From Streptomyces halobius (GTDB taxonomy: Bacteria > Actinomycetota > Actinomycetes > Streptomycetales > Streptomycetaceae): 64,000 nucleotides of DNA. Positions 51,074 to 59,598 of the stretch are shown here, piece by piece; within the stretch, counting starts at the first letter, position 1; each line of letters begins with the position of its first letter. The translations under genes were made by a program, and so were the position numbers. The DNA lies in NCBI RefSeq assembly GCF_023277745.1, contig NZ_CP086322.1, positions 3,038,001 through 3,102,000 on the forward strand, in the 5' to 3' direction. The notes under the pieces were generated by a model, which searched no databases, was not told the origin of the DNA, and saw only the letters and a program-made list of their open reading frames with translations.

Positions 51074-51331
51074 GGCTGCGGTGGACAGCAGCAGGTGGGC
51101 CGAGCGCTCGACGACCGTGACCACGAGGTCCTCGTCCGGATCGCCCAGGGGCTGTCCGATGCGGAGATCGCCGCCCGGCTGTCGACCACCGATCACACCG
51201 TCAAGACGCATATCAACCGGCTCTTCACGAAGATGGGGCTCCGTGACCGGGCCCAGGCGGTGATCCTCGCCTACGAGCCGGGCCTCGTCGTCCCGCAAGG
51301 CAAGCGACCGAACTCCCTCCCCCGCGCATAG
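51074..51331 (+). pseudogene. LuxR-type HTH remnant of a NarL-family response regulator
   Basis: After a stop at 51071 the frame encodes a complete LuxR HTH: LDDRDHEVLVRIAQGLSDAE then IAARLSTTDHTVKTHINRLF then TKMGLRDRAQAVILAYEPGL. The conserved Glu, Gly-Leu-Ser and Thr-Val-Lys-Thr-His residues are intact. No receiver domain precedes it. GTG 51095 could give a free-standing 78-residue HTH protein, but no good Shine-Dalgarno is visible. A truncated response regulator is more likely. The rest of the 474-base gap shows no gene. Confidence 0.6.
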
Positions 51332-51388
51332 GAGCGAACGACGTCCCATCAGGAGCGTTGCACGGCACAGCAGTCACATTCCGCGCCC

Positions 51389-52477
51389 TTATTCCGGCGT
51401 GGTGTCCAACACCACGACGTCCTCCGCGGCGAAGTGGATGCCCACCTTCTGTCCGGTCTCCGGAGCGTCCGGCAGCGCGCAGGAGGCCTCCATCTGCGGT
51501 CCGACGGTCGGCCGGAGCAGCAGTGCGACATGGGAACCGCGGAACGTCCGGGCCGTGACCGTGCAGGGCAGGCCCTCCGGGGCAGGCGTCAGCCGGACCC
51601 CGGCCGGTCGGACGAGCAGGCGGCACGGCCCGTCCGGAGTGCCTTCGGGGACCGGCACCTTGCCCCAAGGAGTGACCGCGGCGTCGCCCTGCACCGTCGC
51701 CTCCACCACATTGTCGAAGCCCAGGAACCGGGCGACGAATTCGGTGGCCGGCCGCTGCCACACCTCCAATGGGGTGCCCGTCTGCGCGATCCGGCCGTCC
51801 TGCATCACCACGACCCGGTCTGCGAGCGCGAACGCCTCGCCCTGATCGTGCGTGACGGCCAGTACGGTCATGCCCAACTCACGGAAGAGCCGCCGCAGTT
51901 CGACAACGAGGCGTTCGCGCAGCCCCCGGTCGAGCTGACCGAGCGGCTCGTCCAGCATCAGCAGCCGGGGGCGCGGGGCGAGCGCACGGGCCAGCGCGAC
52001 CCGTTGCTGCTCCCCACCGGACAGCGAGGCCACAGCGCGCCGCTGCGCACCCGGCAGCCCGACGAGTTCCAGCAGTTCGGCGACCGTTCGGTCCTGGTCG
52101 GCGCGCGAGCTGCCGCGCATCCGCAGCCCGAAGGCGACGTTGCCCGCGACATCACGCTGCGGGAAAAGCTGATGGTCCTGGAACATCAGCCCGATGCCGC
52201 GCCGGTGAGTCGGCACCTTCGACTGATCCTGTCCCTCCAGCAACACCCGCCCCGCAACGGCCCGTTGGAGCCCCGCCACCACCCGCAGCAATGTGGACTT
52301 ACCGCTGCCGCTCGGCCCCAGGACACACACGATTTCGTGCGCGGCGACATCCAGATCCACCGCGTCGAGCGCGGGGCGCCCACCGGACGCGTCGAAGCGG
52401 ACGGTCACCCCGCCCAGTCGCAGCAGTTCCCGCGCCGTGGTCTCGGCCTGTGCCGTGGTCTCGGCCTGTGCCGTCAT
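51389..52477 (-). CDS. thiQ: Thiamine ABC transporter ATPase (ThiQ-like)
   Basis: A 362-residue importer ATPase with Walker A VLGPSGSGKSTLLRVVAGLQ, Q-loop GLMFQDHQLFPQRDVAGN, signature SLSGGEQQRVALARAL, Walker B LLMLDEPLGQLDRGLRERL and H-loop VTHDQGEAFALADRVVVMQ, then a TOBE-like C-terminal domain. Its ATG follows the thiP stop directly. The N-terminus has a direct repeat (TAQAET twice) from a tandem 18-bp duplication. Substrate assignment rests on the TPP riboswitch and binding-protein neighbour. Confidence 0.88.
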   Translation of the reverse strand: MTAQAETTAQAETTARELLRLGGVTVRFDASGGRPALDAVDLDVAAHEIVCVLGPSGSGKSTLLRVVAGLQRAVAGRVLLEGQDQSKVPTHRRGIGLMFQDHQLFPQRDVAGNVAFGLRMRGSSRADQDRTVAELLELVGLPGAQRRAVASLSGGEQQRVALARALAPRPRLLMLDEPLGQLDRGLRERLVVELRRLFRELGMTVLAVTHDQGEAFALADRVVVMQDGRIAQTGTPLEVWQRPATEFVARFLGFDNVVEATVQGDAAVTPWGKVPVPEGTPDGPCRLLVRPAGVRLTPAPEGLPCTVTARTFRGSHVALLLRPTVGPQMEASCALPDAPETGQKVGIHFAAEDVVVLDTTPE

Positions 52478-54133
52478 CTAGAACTCCCCGTGATGGTCGG
52501 TGCGAATGCGCTCCAGGGCCAGCAGGGCACCGGCGCAGACCACCATCAAAATGACCGAAAGCGCCATCGCCTGCCCGTAGTTGAGCTCGCCGGCTCGCCC
52601 CAGGAGCCGCGCCACGGCCACCGGCAGCGTGGGATGGTCCGGCCGTGCGATGAAGACCGTCGCGCCGAACTCACCGAGCGACACGGCGAAGGCGAAGCCG
52701 GCCGCGATCAGCACGGCCCGCCGCACGATCGGCAGATCCACCTCGCGCCACACCCGCCACGGCGAGGCGCCCAGCACCGCGGCCGCCTCGCGCAGCCGCC
52801 CGTCCACCGCACGAAGGACGGGCAGCATCGTCCGGACCACGAACGGCACACCCACCAGCGCCTGGGCGAGGGGCACCAGCCACCACGAGGAGCGCAGGTC
52901 CAGCGGTGGTGTGTCGAGGGTGATCAGAAAGCCGAAGCCGACGGTCACCGCGGAGACCCCGAGGGGCAGCATCAGCAGCGCGTCGAAGCCACGGACGAGC
53001 CGGCCGGCCATGGGGGTCCCCCCGGCCGGGCGCGTTCGCAGGGTGAGGGCGGCCGCCGCCAACCCGCCCACGACCAGCGCGATCACCGTCGCCGCCGCCC
53101 CGTAGGCGAGAGAGTTCCACAAAGCATCGAGCGGTGCGACGGTGAAAGTGCTGTCGGCGGAGGCAACGGACCGCAACGTGTCGTAGAACGTCAGCCCGTA
53201 GCCGTCCGGCCCGGCGAACGACCGCTCCACAAGCACAATCAGCGGCACAACGAGCAGAATGGCGATGACGGTGAGCGTTCCCCACAGCAGCGCCCACTGG
53301 CCGCGACCGCGCGGGCGGCGCGCGGTCTGCGAAGCGTCCACGAGGCGGAGAGCGGATTCCCGTCGACGCACCGTCCATGCGTGCAGCGCCAGCAGTGTCA
53401 GCACCGCAGCGAATTGGATCATCGTGAGCACGGCGGCCGTCGGCAGATCCAGGAAGTCCGCGGTCTGCCGGTAGATCTCCACCTCCAGCGTCGAGAAGGT
53501 GGGCCCGCCCAGAATCTGCACCGTCCCGAAGGAGGTGAAAGTGAAGAGAAAGACCATCAGAGCGGCGGCCGCGACGGCCGGCCCGAGCGCGGGCAGCGTC
53601 ACCCGCCGCCACGCCGCGAACCGTCCGGCGCCCAGCACTCGCGCCGCCTCTTCCTGACGCGGGTCGAGCTGCCCCCACAGGCCGCCGACGGTCCGTACGA
53701 CCACCGCGTAGTTGAAGAAGACGTGTGCCAGCAGAATCGCCCACACCGAGGTGTCCAGGCGTACGCCCCAGAGGTCGTCGAGCAGCCCGCCGCGCCCGAC
53801 CAGCGCCAGAAAGGCCGAACCGACAACGACGGTGGGCAGCACGAACGGCACCGTCACCACCGCCCGCAGCAGCTGTTTGCCGGGGAAGTCGAAGCGCGCG
53901 AAGACATACGCTCCGGGCAGCGCGATCAGCAGGGTCAGCGCGGTCGAGGCGGCTGCCTGCCAGACGGTGAACCACAGCACATGCAGCACGTCCGGATCGC
54001 TCATCACCTCACCGATCCGGCCGAGCCGCCACTGTCCGCCGTCCTTCAGCCCCCGGCCGACGATCGCGACGACCGGATAGGCGAAGAACAGCGCGAAGAA
54101 GGCGAGCGGCAGGGCCATCAGGCCGAGCCGCAC
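52478..54133 (-). CDS. thiP: Thiamine ABC transporter permease (ThiP-like)
   Basis: A fused two-domain permease of about 551 residues. Each half has an EAA-type loop: AARVLGAGRFAAWRRVTLPA in the first and AAAVLGASPWRVWREVDLPI in the second, with about twelve membrane spans in total (LMALPLAFFALFFAYPVVAI first). GTG 54133 has GAGG seven to eight bases upstream; GTG 54208 would extend it and overlap thiB. It lies between thiB and thiQ in a minus-strand operon and forms the membrane channel for thiamine or a precursor. Confidence 0.87.
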   Translation of the reverse strand: MRLGLMALPLAFFALFFAYPVVAIVGRGLKDGGQWRLGRIGEVMSDPDVLHVLWFTVWQAAASTALTLLIALPGAYVFARFDFPGKQLLRAVVTVPFVLPTVVVGSAFLALVGRGGLLDDLWGVRLDTSVWAILLAHVFFNYAVVVRTVGGLWGQLDPRQEEAARVLGAGRFAAWRRVTLPALGPAVAAAALMVFLFTFTSFGTVQILGGPTFSTLEVEIYRQTADFLDLPTAAVLTMIQFAAVLTLLALHAWTVRRRESALRLVDASQTARRPRGRGQWALLWGTLTVIAILLVVPLIVLVERSFAGPDGYGLTFYDTLRSVASADSTFTVAPLDALWNSLAYGAAATVIALVVGGLAAAALTLRTRPAGGTPMAGRLVRGFDALLMLPLGVSAVTVGFGFLITLDTPPLDLRSSWWLVPLAQALVGVPFVVRTMLPVLRAVDGRLREAAAVLGASPWRVWREVDLPIVRRAVLIAAGFAFAVSLGEFGATVFIARPDHPTLPVAVARLLGRAGELNYGQAMALSVILMVVCAGALLALERIRTDHHGEF

Positions 54134-54171
54134 CGCCGTTCCTCGTGTGGGCCTCCCGCCCGGAGCACGGG

Positions 54172-55251
54172 CTACTTCAGAACGAGCGAGGACCACTGCT
54201 TGATCCACTGTTCACGGTTCTTGGTGATCGTCTCCGGGGCCACGGTCGCCGGCTTCTCGATCGTCACGCCGTACTTGGTGAACAGCTCCGGCAGCTTGGC
54301 GTCCTCGCGCGCCGGGTTGACGAACATCCGCAGCGGCGCGTCCTCCTGGAACTTCTTGGACAGCAGGAAGTCCAGCAGCGCCTTGCCGCCCTTCTCGTTC
54401 TTCGCGCCCTTCAGCAGACCGCCGAACTCGATCTGCCGGAAGCAGGTGCCGGTGGCGACGCCGGTCGGTGCCTCCTTGGGCTCCGGCTTCTTGCCGAGGA
54501 CCTCGGCGGGCGGGCTGGAGGCGTAGGAGACCACCAGCGGCTTGTCGCCCTTGCCCTTACCGCCGGCGGAGCCCGAGAACCGCTCGTAGTACGCCTGCTC
54601 CCAGTCGTCGACGACCTCGACGCCGTTGGCCTTGAGCTTCTTCCAATAGCCCTGCCAGCCGGATTCGCCATATGTGGCGATGGTGCCCAGCTGGAAACCG
54701 AGACCCGGAGAGGAGGTCGCGGAATTCTCCGTGACGAGCAGGCCCTTGTACGCGGGCTTGATCAGATCGTCGAAGGTCTTCGGCGGCGCGATCTTGCGCT
54801 TGGCGAAGTAGGCGCGGTCGTAGTTGACACAGATGTCGCCGTAGTCGAGCGGTGTGACGCGGTGTTCGTCCTTGTCGAGCTGCAGCGCGGCCGGGACGCG
54901 GTCCAGGCCCTTGGCCTCGTACGGGCTGAAGATGCCCTCCTTCAGACCGCGCGAGAGCAGGGTGTTGTCGATGCCGAAGAACACATCACCCTGCGGGTTG
55001 CTCTTCGACAGGATCGCCTGGTTGACGGCCTTGCCCGCGTCCCCGCCCCTGAGCACCTTCACCTTGTAGCCGCTCTCCTTCTCGAAGGCGGCCAGCACCG
55101 ACTTGGAGGCGCCGAAGGAATCGTGACTGACGAGCGTGACGGTCTTGGCGTCCTCGCTCCCGCTGCCGCCCGAGCCGCCGCACGCGGCGAGCGCGGTCAT
55201 ACCGACCGCGGCGGCGAGCCCTGTCGCGGTGATCCTTATGGTGGTGCTCAC
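54172..55251 (-). CDS. thiB: Thiamine ABC transporter substrate-binding lipoprotein (ThiB-like)
   Basis: A 359-residue binding protein. It has a lipoprotein signal (ATGLAAAVGMTALAACGG) and a mature domain with TVTLVSHDSFGASKSVLAAF, VLRGGDAGKAVNQAILSKS, GDVFFGIDNTLLSRGLKEG and TPLDYGDICVNYDRAYF, all ThiB/TbpA-like. The GTG at 55251 has AGGAGG seven bases upstream, itself inside a stem (see 55258-55277). A TPP riboswitch precedes it, so the operon should be repressed when thiamine pyrophosphate is plentiful. Confidence 0.92.
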   Translation of the reverse strand: MSTTIRITATGLAAAVGMTALAACGGSGGSGSEDAKTVTLVSHDSFGASKSVLAAFEKESGYKVKVLRGGDAGKAVNQAILSKSNPQGDVFFGIDNTLLSRGLKEGIFSPYEAKGLDRVPAALQLDKDEHRVTPLDYGDICVNYDRAYFAKRKIAPPKTFDDLIKPAYKGLLVTENSATSSPGLGFQLGTIATYGESGWQGYWKKLKANGVEVVDDWEQAYYERFSGSAGGKGKGDKPLVVSYASSPPAEVLGKKPEPKEAPTGVATGTCFRQIEFGGLLKGAKNEKGGKALLDFLLSKKFQEDAPLRMFVNPAREDAKLPELFTKYGVTIEKPATVAPETITKNREQWIKQWSSLVLK

Positions 55252-55257
55252 TGATTT

Positions 55258-55277
55258 CCTCCTGGCTGGCCAGGAAG
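55258..55277 (-). promoter_or_regulatory. Shine-Dalgarno sequester stem of thiB
   Basis: In the transcript CUUCCUGG pairs with CCAGGAGG across the loop CCAG, an 8-bp stem with one G-U pair. The whole AGGAGG ribosome-binding site lies in the 3' arm. It is 90 bases downstream of the TPP aptamer, as expected for an expression platform controlling translation. Confidence 0.65.
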
Positions 55278-55370
55278 AGACGCGGCCCCGCCCGGCAAGG
55301 CCGCTCCCGACGTCGTGCGACGTACGCGAACGGCCCTGGGCAGGGCGCAACAGCATGAGTGATGACCGAA

Positions 55371-55466
55371 CTTCCTACCCGGAATGACCCGGGCGAGGTT
55401 CAAGGGTCTGCGGACGCCGTGTGTCTACGACGCCTCCGCACTCTCAGCGCTGTGGCGCTCCCCTGT
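55371..55466 (-). promoter_or_regulatory. TPP (THI-element) riboswitch
   Basis: Read on the minus strand it has the P1 start ACAGGGGAGC, the core GCGCTGAGAGT, then CAGACCCTTGAACCTCGCC, and the 3' end CCCGGGTCATTCCGGGTAGG. These match the conserved TPP-aptamer segments CUGAGAGU, ACCCUUGAACCU and GGGUAGG. The element lies between rlmN and thiB and reads into thiB. The promoter must lie in the 40 bases overlapping the rlmN 3' end. Confidence 0.92.
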
Positions 55467-55507
55467 CGGAATGTGCATTTGTTCGATCACACAGTACCAG
55501 CGAGCGG

Positions 55508-56620
55508 TCAGCGCTCCGAGGCCGCCAGCTGCCCGCAGGCCCCGTCGATCTCCTGGCCACGCGTGTCCCGGACGGTCACCGGCACGCCGTGCGCCTCGAT
55601 GGCCCGCACGAACGCCCGCTCGTCCTCCGGCCGCGAAGCGGTCCACTTCGAACCGGGCGTCGGGTTCAGCGGGATCAGATTCACATGGACGCGCTTGCCC
55701 TTCAGCAGCCGTCCCAGCAGGTCACCGCGCCACGCCTGGTCGTTGATGTCGCGGATCAGGGCGTACTCGACAGAGATCCGGCGGCCGGACTTCTCGGCGT
55801 ACTCCCACGCCGCGTCCAGCACCTCGCGCACCTTCCAGCGGGTGTTGACGGGGACGAGGGTGTCGCGCAGCTCGTCATCGGGCGCGTGCAGCGACACGGC
55901 GAGCCGGCACTTGAAGCCCTCGTCCGCGAACCGCAGCATTGCCGGGACCAGGCCGACCGTGGAGACGGTGATACCGCGCTGGGACAGCCCCAGCCCGTCC
56001 GGCTCCGGATCGGTCAGCCGACGGATGGCGCCGACCACCCGCTTGTAGTTGGCGAGCGGCTCGCCCATCCCCATGAAGACGATGTTGGACAGCCGCGCGG
56101 GCCCGCCAGGGACCTCGCCGTCCCGCAGCGCGCGCACCCCGTCGACGATCTGGTGCACGATCTCGGCGGTCGAGAGGTTACGGTCCAGTCCCGCCTGGCC
56201 CGTGGCACAGAACGGGCAGTTCATCCCGCAGCCGGCCTGCGAGGAGATACACATGGTGACCCGGTCCGGGTAGCGCATCAGCACGGACTCGACGAGCGTG
56301 CCGTCGTGCAGCTTCCACAGCGTCTTACGGGTGGTGTCGTTGTCGCACGAGATGTGCCGCACCACCGTCATCAGGTCCGGCAGCAGCTCCGCCGCCAGCT
56401 TGTCGCGCGCCGCGGCCGGGATGTCGGTCCACTGCGCCGGATCGTGCGCGTAACGGGCGAAGTAGTGCTGCGACAGCTGCTTGGCGCGGAACGGCTTCTC
56501 GCCGATCGCGGCCACCGCTTCGCGGCGCTCGGCGGGGCTGAGATCGGCGAGGTGCCGAGGGGGCTGCTTGGCGCCGCGGGGGGTGACGAACGTCAGCACA
56601 CCAGGCTCGGGCGGTGCCAT
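55508..56620 (-). CDS. rlmN: Dual-specificity 23S rRNA/tRNA m2A methyltransferase RlmN
   Basis: Radical-SAM enzyme methylating A2503 of 23S rRNA and A37 of some tRNAs. The 370 residues include the iron-sulfur motif [20 protein letters not shown] near 145, [58 protein letters not shown], and the C-terminal catalytic Cys in [13 protein letters not shown] 56620 follows GAGGAG. The thi riboswitch begins about 40 bases past its stop. It is separated from cdsA by a hairpin and the CRISPR-like pair. Confidence 0.97.
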   Translation of the reverse strand: MAPPEPGVLTFVTPRGAKQPPRHLADLSPAERREAVAAIGEKPFRAKQLSQHYFARYAHDPAQWTDIPAAARDKLAAELLPDLMTVVRHISCDNDTTRKTLWKLHDGTLVESVLMRYPDRVTMCISSQAGCGMNCPFCATGQAGLDRNLSTAEIVHQIVDGVRALRDGEVPGGPARLSNIVFMGMGEPLANYKRVVGAIRRLTDPEPDGLGLSQRGITVSTVGLVPAMLRFADEGFKCRLAVSLHAPDDELRDTLVPVNTRWKVREVLDAAWEYAEKSGRRISVEYALIRDINDQAWRGDLLGRLLKGKRVHVNLIPLNPTPGSKWTASRPEDERAFVRAIEAHGVPVTVRDTRGQEIDGACGQLAASER

Positions 56621-56648
56621 GGGCGGAACTCCTCATTGCGACGGGGGC

Positions 56649-56736
56649 GGATGATCTCCGCTGTCGCGGAGCCGAGGGCAGGACGATGCCGAACCCGGAG
56701 ATTTCACAGGGCCATCCCCGCTGCCGCGGGGCCGGA
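56649..56736 (-). CRISPR. Two-repeat type I-E-like mini-array (relic)
   Basis: Two 28-base units, 56649-56676 and 56709-56736, flank a 32-base unique segment, giving a 60-base period. They agree at 20 of 28 positions. On the minus strand the better copy has GCCCCGCGGCAGCGGGGATGGCCC-like wording, close to actinobacterial I-E repeats that end GGGGATGGTCC. The stem CCCCGC/GCGGGG is kept in the other copy as CTCCGC/GCGGAG, a compensatory change. No cas gene is in the window, so this is an orphan remnant or look-alike. Confidence 0.45.
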
Positions 56737-56737
56737 A

Positions 56738-56768
56738 AAGGGCCCGCTGCCGACGGCAGCGGGCCCTT
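56738..56768 (-). terminator. Rho-independent terminator of frr-cdsA
   Basis: Near-perfect 15-bp inverted repeat: AAGGGCCCGCTGCCG (56738-56752) and its exact reverse complement (56754-56768). On the minus strand the right-hand arm runs into TTTT. It starts 20 bases after the cdsA stop and is the best intrinsic terminator in the window. Confidence 0.8.
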
Positions 56769-56787
56769 CCAGAGTACCTGGGGCGAT

Positions 56788-57933
56788 TCAGCCTGCCCCC
56801 ACGAAGATCACGAACAGCAGCCAGACCACCGGAGCCGTGGGCAGCAGCGAATCGAGACGGTCCATGATCCCGCCATGGCCCGGGAGCAAGGTCCCCATGT
56901 CCTTGATGCCGAGATCGCGTTTGATCATGGATTCGCCCAGGTCACCCAGGGTGGCACTGACCGCGACCGCGAGGCCGAGCAGCAGCCCCTGCCACCAGGC
57001 GCCCCCTGTGATCAGGAACTCCATGCACAGCGCACCGGCGGCCATCGCGAACAGCACCGCCCCGACGAGCCCTTCGCGGGTCTTGCCGGGGCTGATACGT
57101 GGCGCGAGCTTGTGCCGTCCGAACCGCCAGCCGACCGCGTACGCGCCGGTGTCGCTGACGACCGTCAGCAGCAGGAATGTCACCACCCGCTGCGGCCCGT
57201 CGTCCTCGGCCGCGAGCATCAGCGCCACGAACGTCGCGAGGAACGGCACGTAGAACGCCGCGAACACACCCGCGGTGACATCCCGCAGATAGTTCTCGGG
57301 CGCCTCCGTCATCCGCCAGACGAGCACGGCAAGCGTGGTGAGCGCCATCACCACCCACGCGCCCTCCGCACCGCGTACATAGCCGGCGACGACCATGGCG
57401 GTGCCGCCGACCGCGAGCGGCACCAGCGGCACCCGGATGTCCTTGCGCTCGGCCAGCCGCGAGGTCAGCTCCCACAGGCCCACGACGACGGCGATCGCTA
57501 TCACGCCGATGAAGACCGGCTTGTAGACGAAGAGTGAGGCGAGGATGACCGCGCCGAGGCCGATGCCGACCCCTATGGCGGCGCGCAGATTGCGTCCCGC
57601 GCTCTTCCTCTTCGGCTTGTCCGAGTCCGGCGAGCTGTCGTGCCCGGGAGAACCGGGGAAAGCAGTGGGCATGGGCTCCTGCGGCTTTTCGTCGCGGAAC
57701 AGGGGGCTGCTCAGTCGAGCAGCCCCCCGGTCGTCCCGGTGGTCCCGGGTGTCGTCCTGGTGTCCGCCGGCGTCGGGCACCAGGGACATGGGCCGAGTCT
57801 GCGCCGCGTCACCTCCGGCGTGCAGGGGCCCCGCCGCGGCGGGGGGCGCCGCCCGGAGCGAGGGGGCCGTTCCCCTGTCGGTTGGCCCCCATGGACCGGC
57901 GCCGGGCAAGGGTCCCCAGGATGACTCGTTCAT
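56788..57933 (-). CDS. cdsA: Phosphatidate cytidylyltransferase
   Basis: Makes CDP-diacylglycerol from phosphatidate and CTP in the membrane, the branch point for phospholipids. The 381-residue protein has a hydrophilic Pro/Asp-rich N-terminus of about 110 residues, then eight or so membrane spans. The C-terminal signature is present: TVVSDTGAYAVGWRFGRHKL, ISPGKTREGLVGA and KRDLGIKDMGTLLPGHGGIMDRLDSLL. The start overlaps the frr stop by one base (TGATG). A strong terminator follows it. Confidence 0.96.
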   Translation of the reverse strand: MNESSWGPLPGAGPWGPTDRGTAPSLRAAPPAAAGPLHAGGDAAQTRPMSLVPDAGGHQDDTRDHRDDRGAARLSSPLFRDEKPQEPMPTAFPGSPGHDSSPDSDKPKRKSAGRNLRAAIGVGIGLGAVILASLFVYKPVFIGVIAIAVVVGLWELTSRLAERKDIRVPLVPLAVGGTAMVVAGYVRGAEGAWVVMALTTLAVLVWRMTEAPENYLRDVTAGVFAAFYVPFLATFVALMLAAEDDGPQRVVTFLLLTVVSDTGAYAVGWRFGRHKLAPRISPGKTREGLVGAVLFAMAAGALCMEFLITGGAWWQGLLLGLAVAVSATLGDLGESMIKRDLGIKDMGTLLPGHGGIMDRLDSLLPTAPVVWLLFVIFVGAG

Positions 57934-58490
57934 CAGACTTCGAGGAGCTCGGATTCCTTGTGCTTGAGGAGCTCGTCCACCTGCGCGACGTACTTCGCGG
58001 TGGTGTCGTCGAGCTCCTTCTCGGCGCGGCGCACCTCGTCCTCGCCGGTCTCCTTGTCCTTGACGAGCTTGTCCAGGGACTCCTTGGCCTTACGGCGGAC
58101 GCTGCGGATCGAGATCTTGGCGTCCTCGGCCTTGCTCTTGGCGACCTTGATGAACTCCTTGCGGCGCTCCTCGGTCAGCTCCGGGAAGGTCACCCGGATG
58201 ATGTGGCCGTCGTTGCTCGGGTTGACACCGAGGTCGGAGTCGCGGATCGCCTGCTCGATGTTGCGCAGGGCGCTCTTGTCGAACGGGGTCACCACGGCCA
58301 TCCGCGGTTCGGGAACCGAGAACGATGCCAGCTGGTTGATCGGCGTCATGGCGCCGTAGTAGTCCGCCACGATCTTGTTGAACATCGCCGGGTGCGCACG
58401 CCCGGTGCGGATCGCGGCGAAGTCCTCCTTGGCGACCACGACGGCCTTCTCCATCTTCTCCTCGGCTTCGAGGAGGATCTCTTCGATCAC
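57933..58490 (-). CDS. frr: Ribosome recycling factor
   Basis: A 185-residue protein that with EF-G splits post-termination ribosomes. It shows the family text [60 protein letters not shown] and [23 protein letters not shown] 58490 is taken because it lies six bases after AGGAG and gives the standard length; GTG 58493 is adjacent. It overlaps cdsA by one base. The pyrH gene lies upstream with a gap of about 175 bases. Confidence 0.97.
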   Translation of the reverse strand: MIEEILLEAEEKMEKAVVVAKEDFAAIRTGRAHPAMFNKIVADYYGAMTPINQLASFSVPEPRMAVVTPFDKSALRNIEQAIRDSDLGVNPSNDGHIIRVTFPELTEERRKEFIKVAKSKAEDAKISIRSVRRKAKESLDKLVKDKETGEDEVRRAEKELDDTTAKYVAQVDELLKHKESELLEV

Positions 58491-58665
58491 CACTTGCTCC
58501 TGGTCTGTTCGGTAAGAAGCAGAGCCTCGCCCCTGCCGCGCGTCTTCTCCTGCACGGTGTCCGACCGGCAGGCGGTTGTCCATCCCCGTACCGAGGTCTT
58601 CCCCCGGCCGGGAGTTGCCGCCCGTACAGGCCGATGCCCGTACGGAATCACGGCAGTTGGGGCCG

Positions 58666-59436
58666 TCAGGCCCGGGTGCCCTGATCGCTGACGAGCGTGC
58701 CGATCTTCTCACCCTTCACCGCACGCGCGATGTTGCCCTCGGCCAGCAGCTCGAAGACAAGGATCGGGAGCTTGTTGTCGCGGCACAGGGTGACGGCGGT
58801 GGCATCGGCGACCTTGAGGTCGCGGGTGATGACCTCGCCGTACTCCAGGGCGTCGAACTTGACCGCGTCCGGGTTCTTCTTGGGGTCGGAGTCATAGACC
58901 CCGTCCACGCCGTTCTTGCCCATCAGCATCGCCTCGGCGTCGATCTCCAGGGCGCGCTGGGCGGCGGTGGTGTCGGTGGAGAAGTACGGCATGCCCATGC
59001 CGGCGCCGAAGATGACGACCCGGCCCTTCTCCAGGTGGCGCACCGCACGCAGCGGAATGTACGGCTCCGCGACCTGGCCCATGGTGATGGCCGTCTGGAC
59101 GCGGGAGTCGATGCCCTCCTTCTCCAGGAAGTCCTGGAGGGCCAGGCAGTTCATGACCGTGCCGAGCATGCCCATGTAGTCGGACCGGGCCCGGTCCATA
59201 CCGCGCTGCTGGAGTTCGGCACCGCGGAAGAAGTTGCCGCCGCCGATCACGATGGCGATCTGGTAACCGTCGCGCACCACGGCACCGATCTCGCGTGCCA
59301 TGGCGTGCACGACATCAGGGTCGACGCCCAGCCCGCCGCCACCGGCGAACGCCTCGCCGGACAGCTTCAGCAGGAAGCGCCGCCTGTCACTCTTGTCGGC
59401 TTTGTCTGTGTCCGCGCCGTCGGCACCGTGATTCAT
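58666..59436 (-). CDS. pyrH: UMP kinase
   Basis: Hexameric UMP to UDP kinase of the amino-acid kinase fold. The 256-residue protein has [80 protein letters not shown] and [20 protein letters not shown]. The ATG at 59436 has GGAGAG seven bases upstream. The Asp-rich N-terminal leader ([13 protein letters not shown]) is a lineage feature. It sits between tsf and frr in the usual rpsB-tsf-pyrH-frr order. Confidence 0.97.
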   Translation of the reverse strand: MNHGADGADTDKADKSDRRRFLLKLSGEAFAGGGGLGVDPDVVHAMAREIGAVVRDGYQIAIVIGGGNFFRGAELQQRGMDRARSDYMGMLGTVMNCLALQDFLEKEGIDSRVQTAITMGQVAEPYIPLRAVRHLEKGRVVIFGAGMGMPYFSTDTTAAQRALEIDAEAMLMGKNGVDGVYDSDPKKNPDAVKFDALEYGEVITRDLKVADATAVTLCRDNKLPILVFELLAEGNIARAVKGEKIGTLVSDQGTRA

Positions 59437-59463
59437 TGAGCTCTCCTCGTGCACATACGAAGA

Positions 59464-59596
59464 AGGCCACTGCCGTGGGTCCGATCCAGATCCCTCTGCG
59501 GCAATGGCCTCCTCGTCACATCTGCGGCCGGCCGGTGAGCGGCCGACTGCGTACGACCCTAGCGGGGTCGTAGGTCATTCGCTGCCTTCGCGGCAG
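59464..59596 (-). terminator. Hairpin cluster between tsf and pyrH
   Basis: Three inverted repeats fill the 162-base gap: AGGCCACTGCCG/CGGCAATGGCCT (59464-59510, one G-U), TACGACCC/GGGTCGTA (59552-59572), and CTGCC-TTCGC-GGCAG just after the tsf stop (59582-59596). They probably attenuate transcription between the abundant tsf and the weaker pyrH. Confidence 0.6.
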
Positions 59597-59598
59597 GG

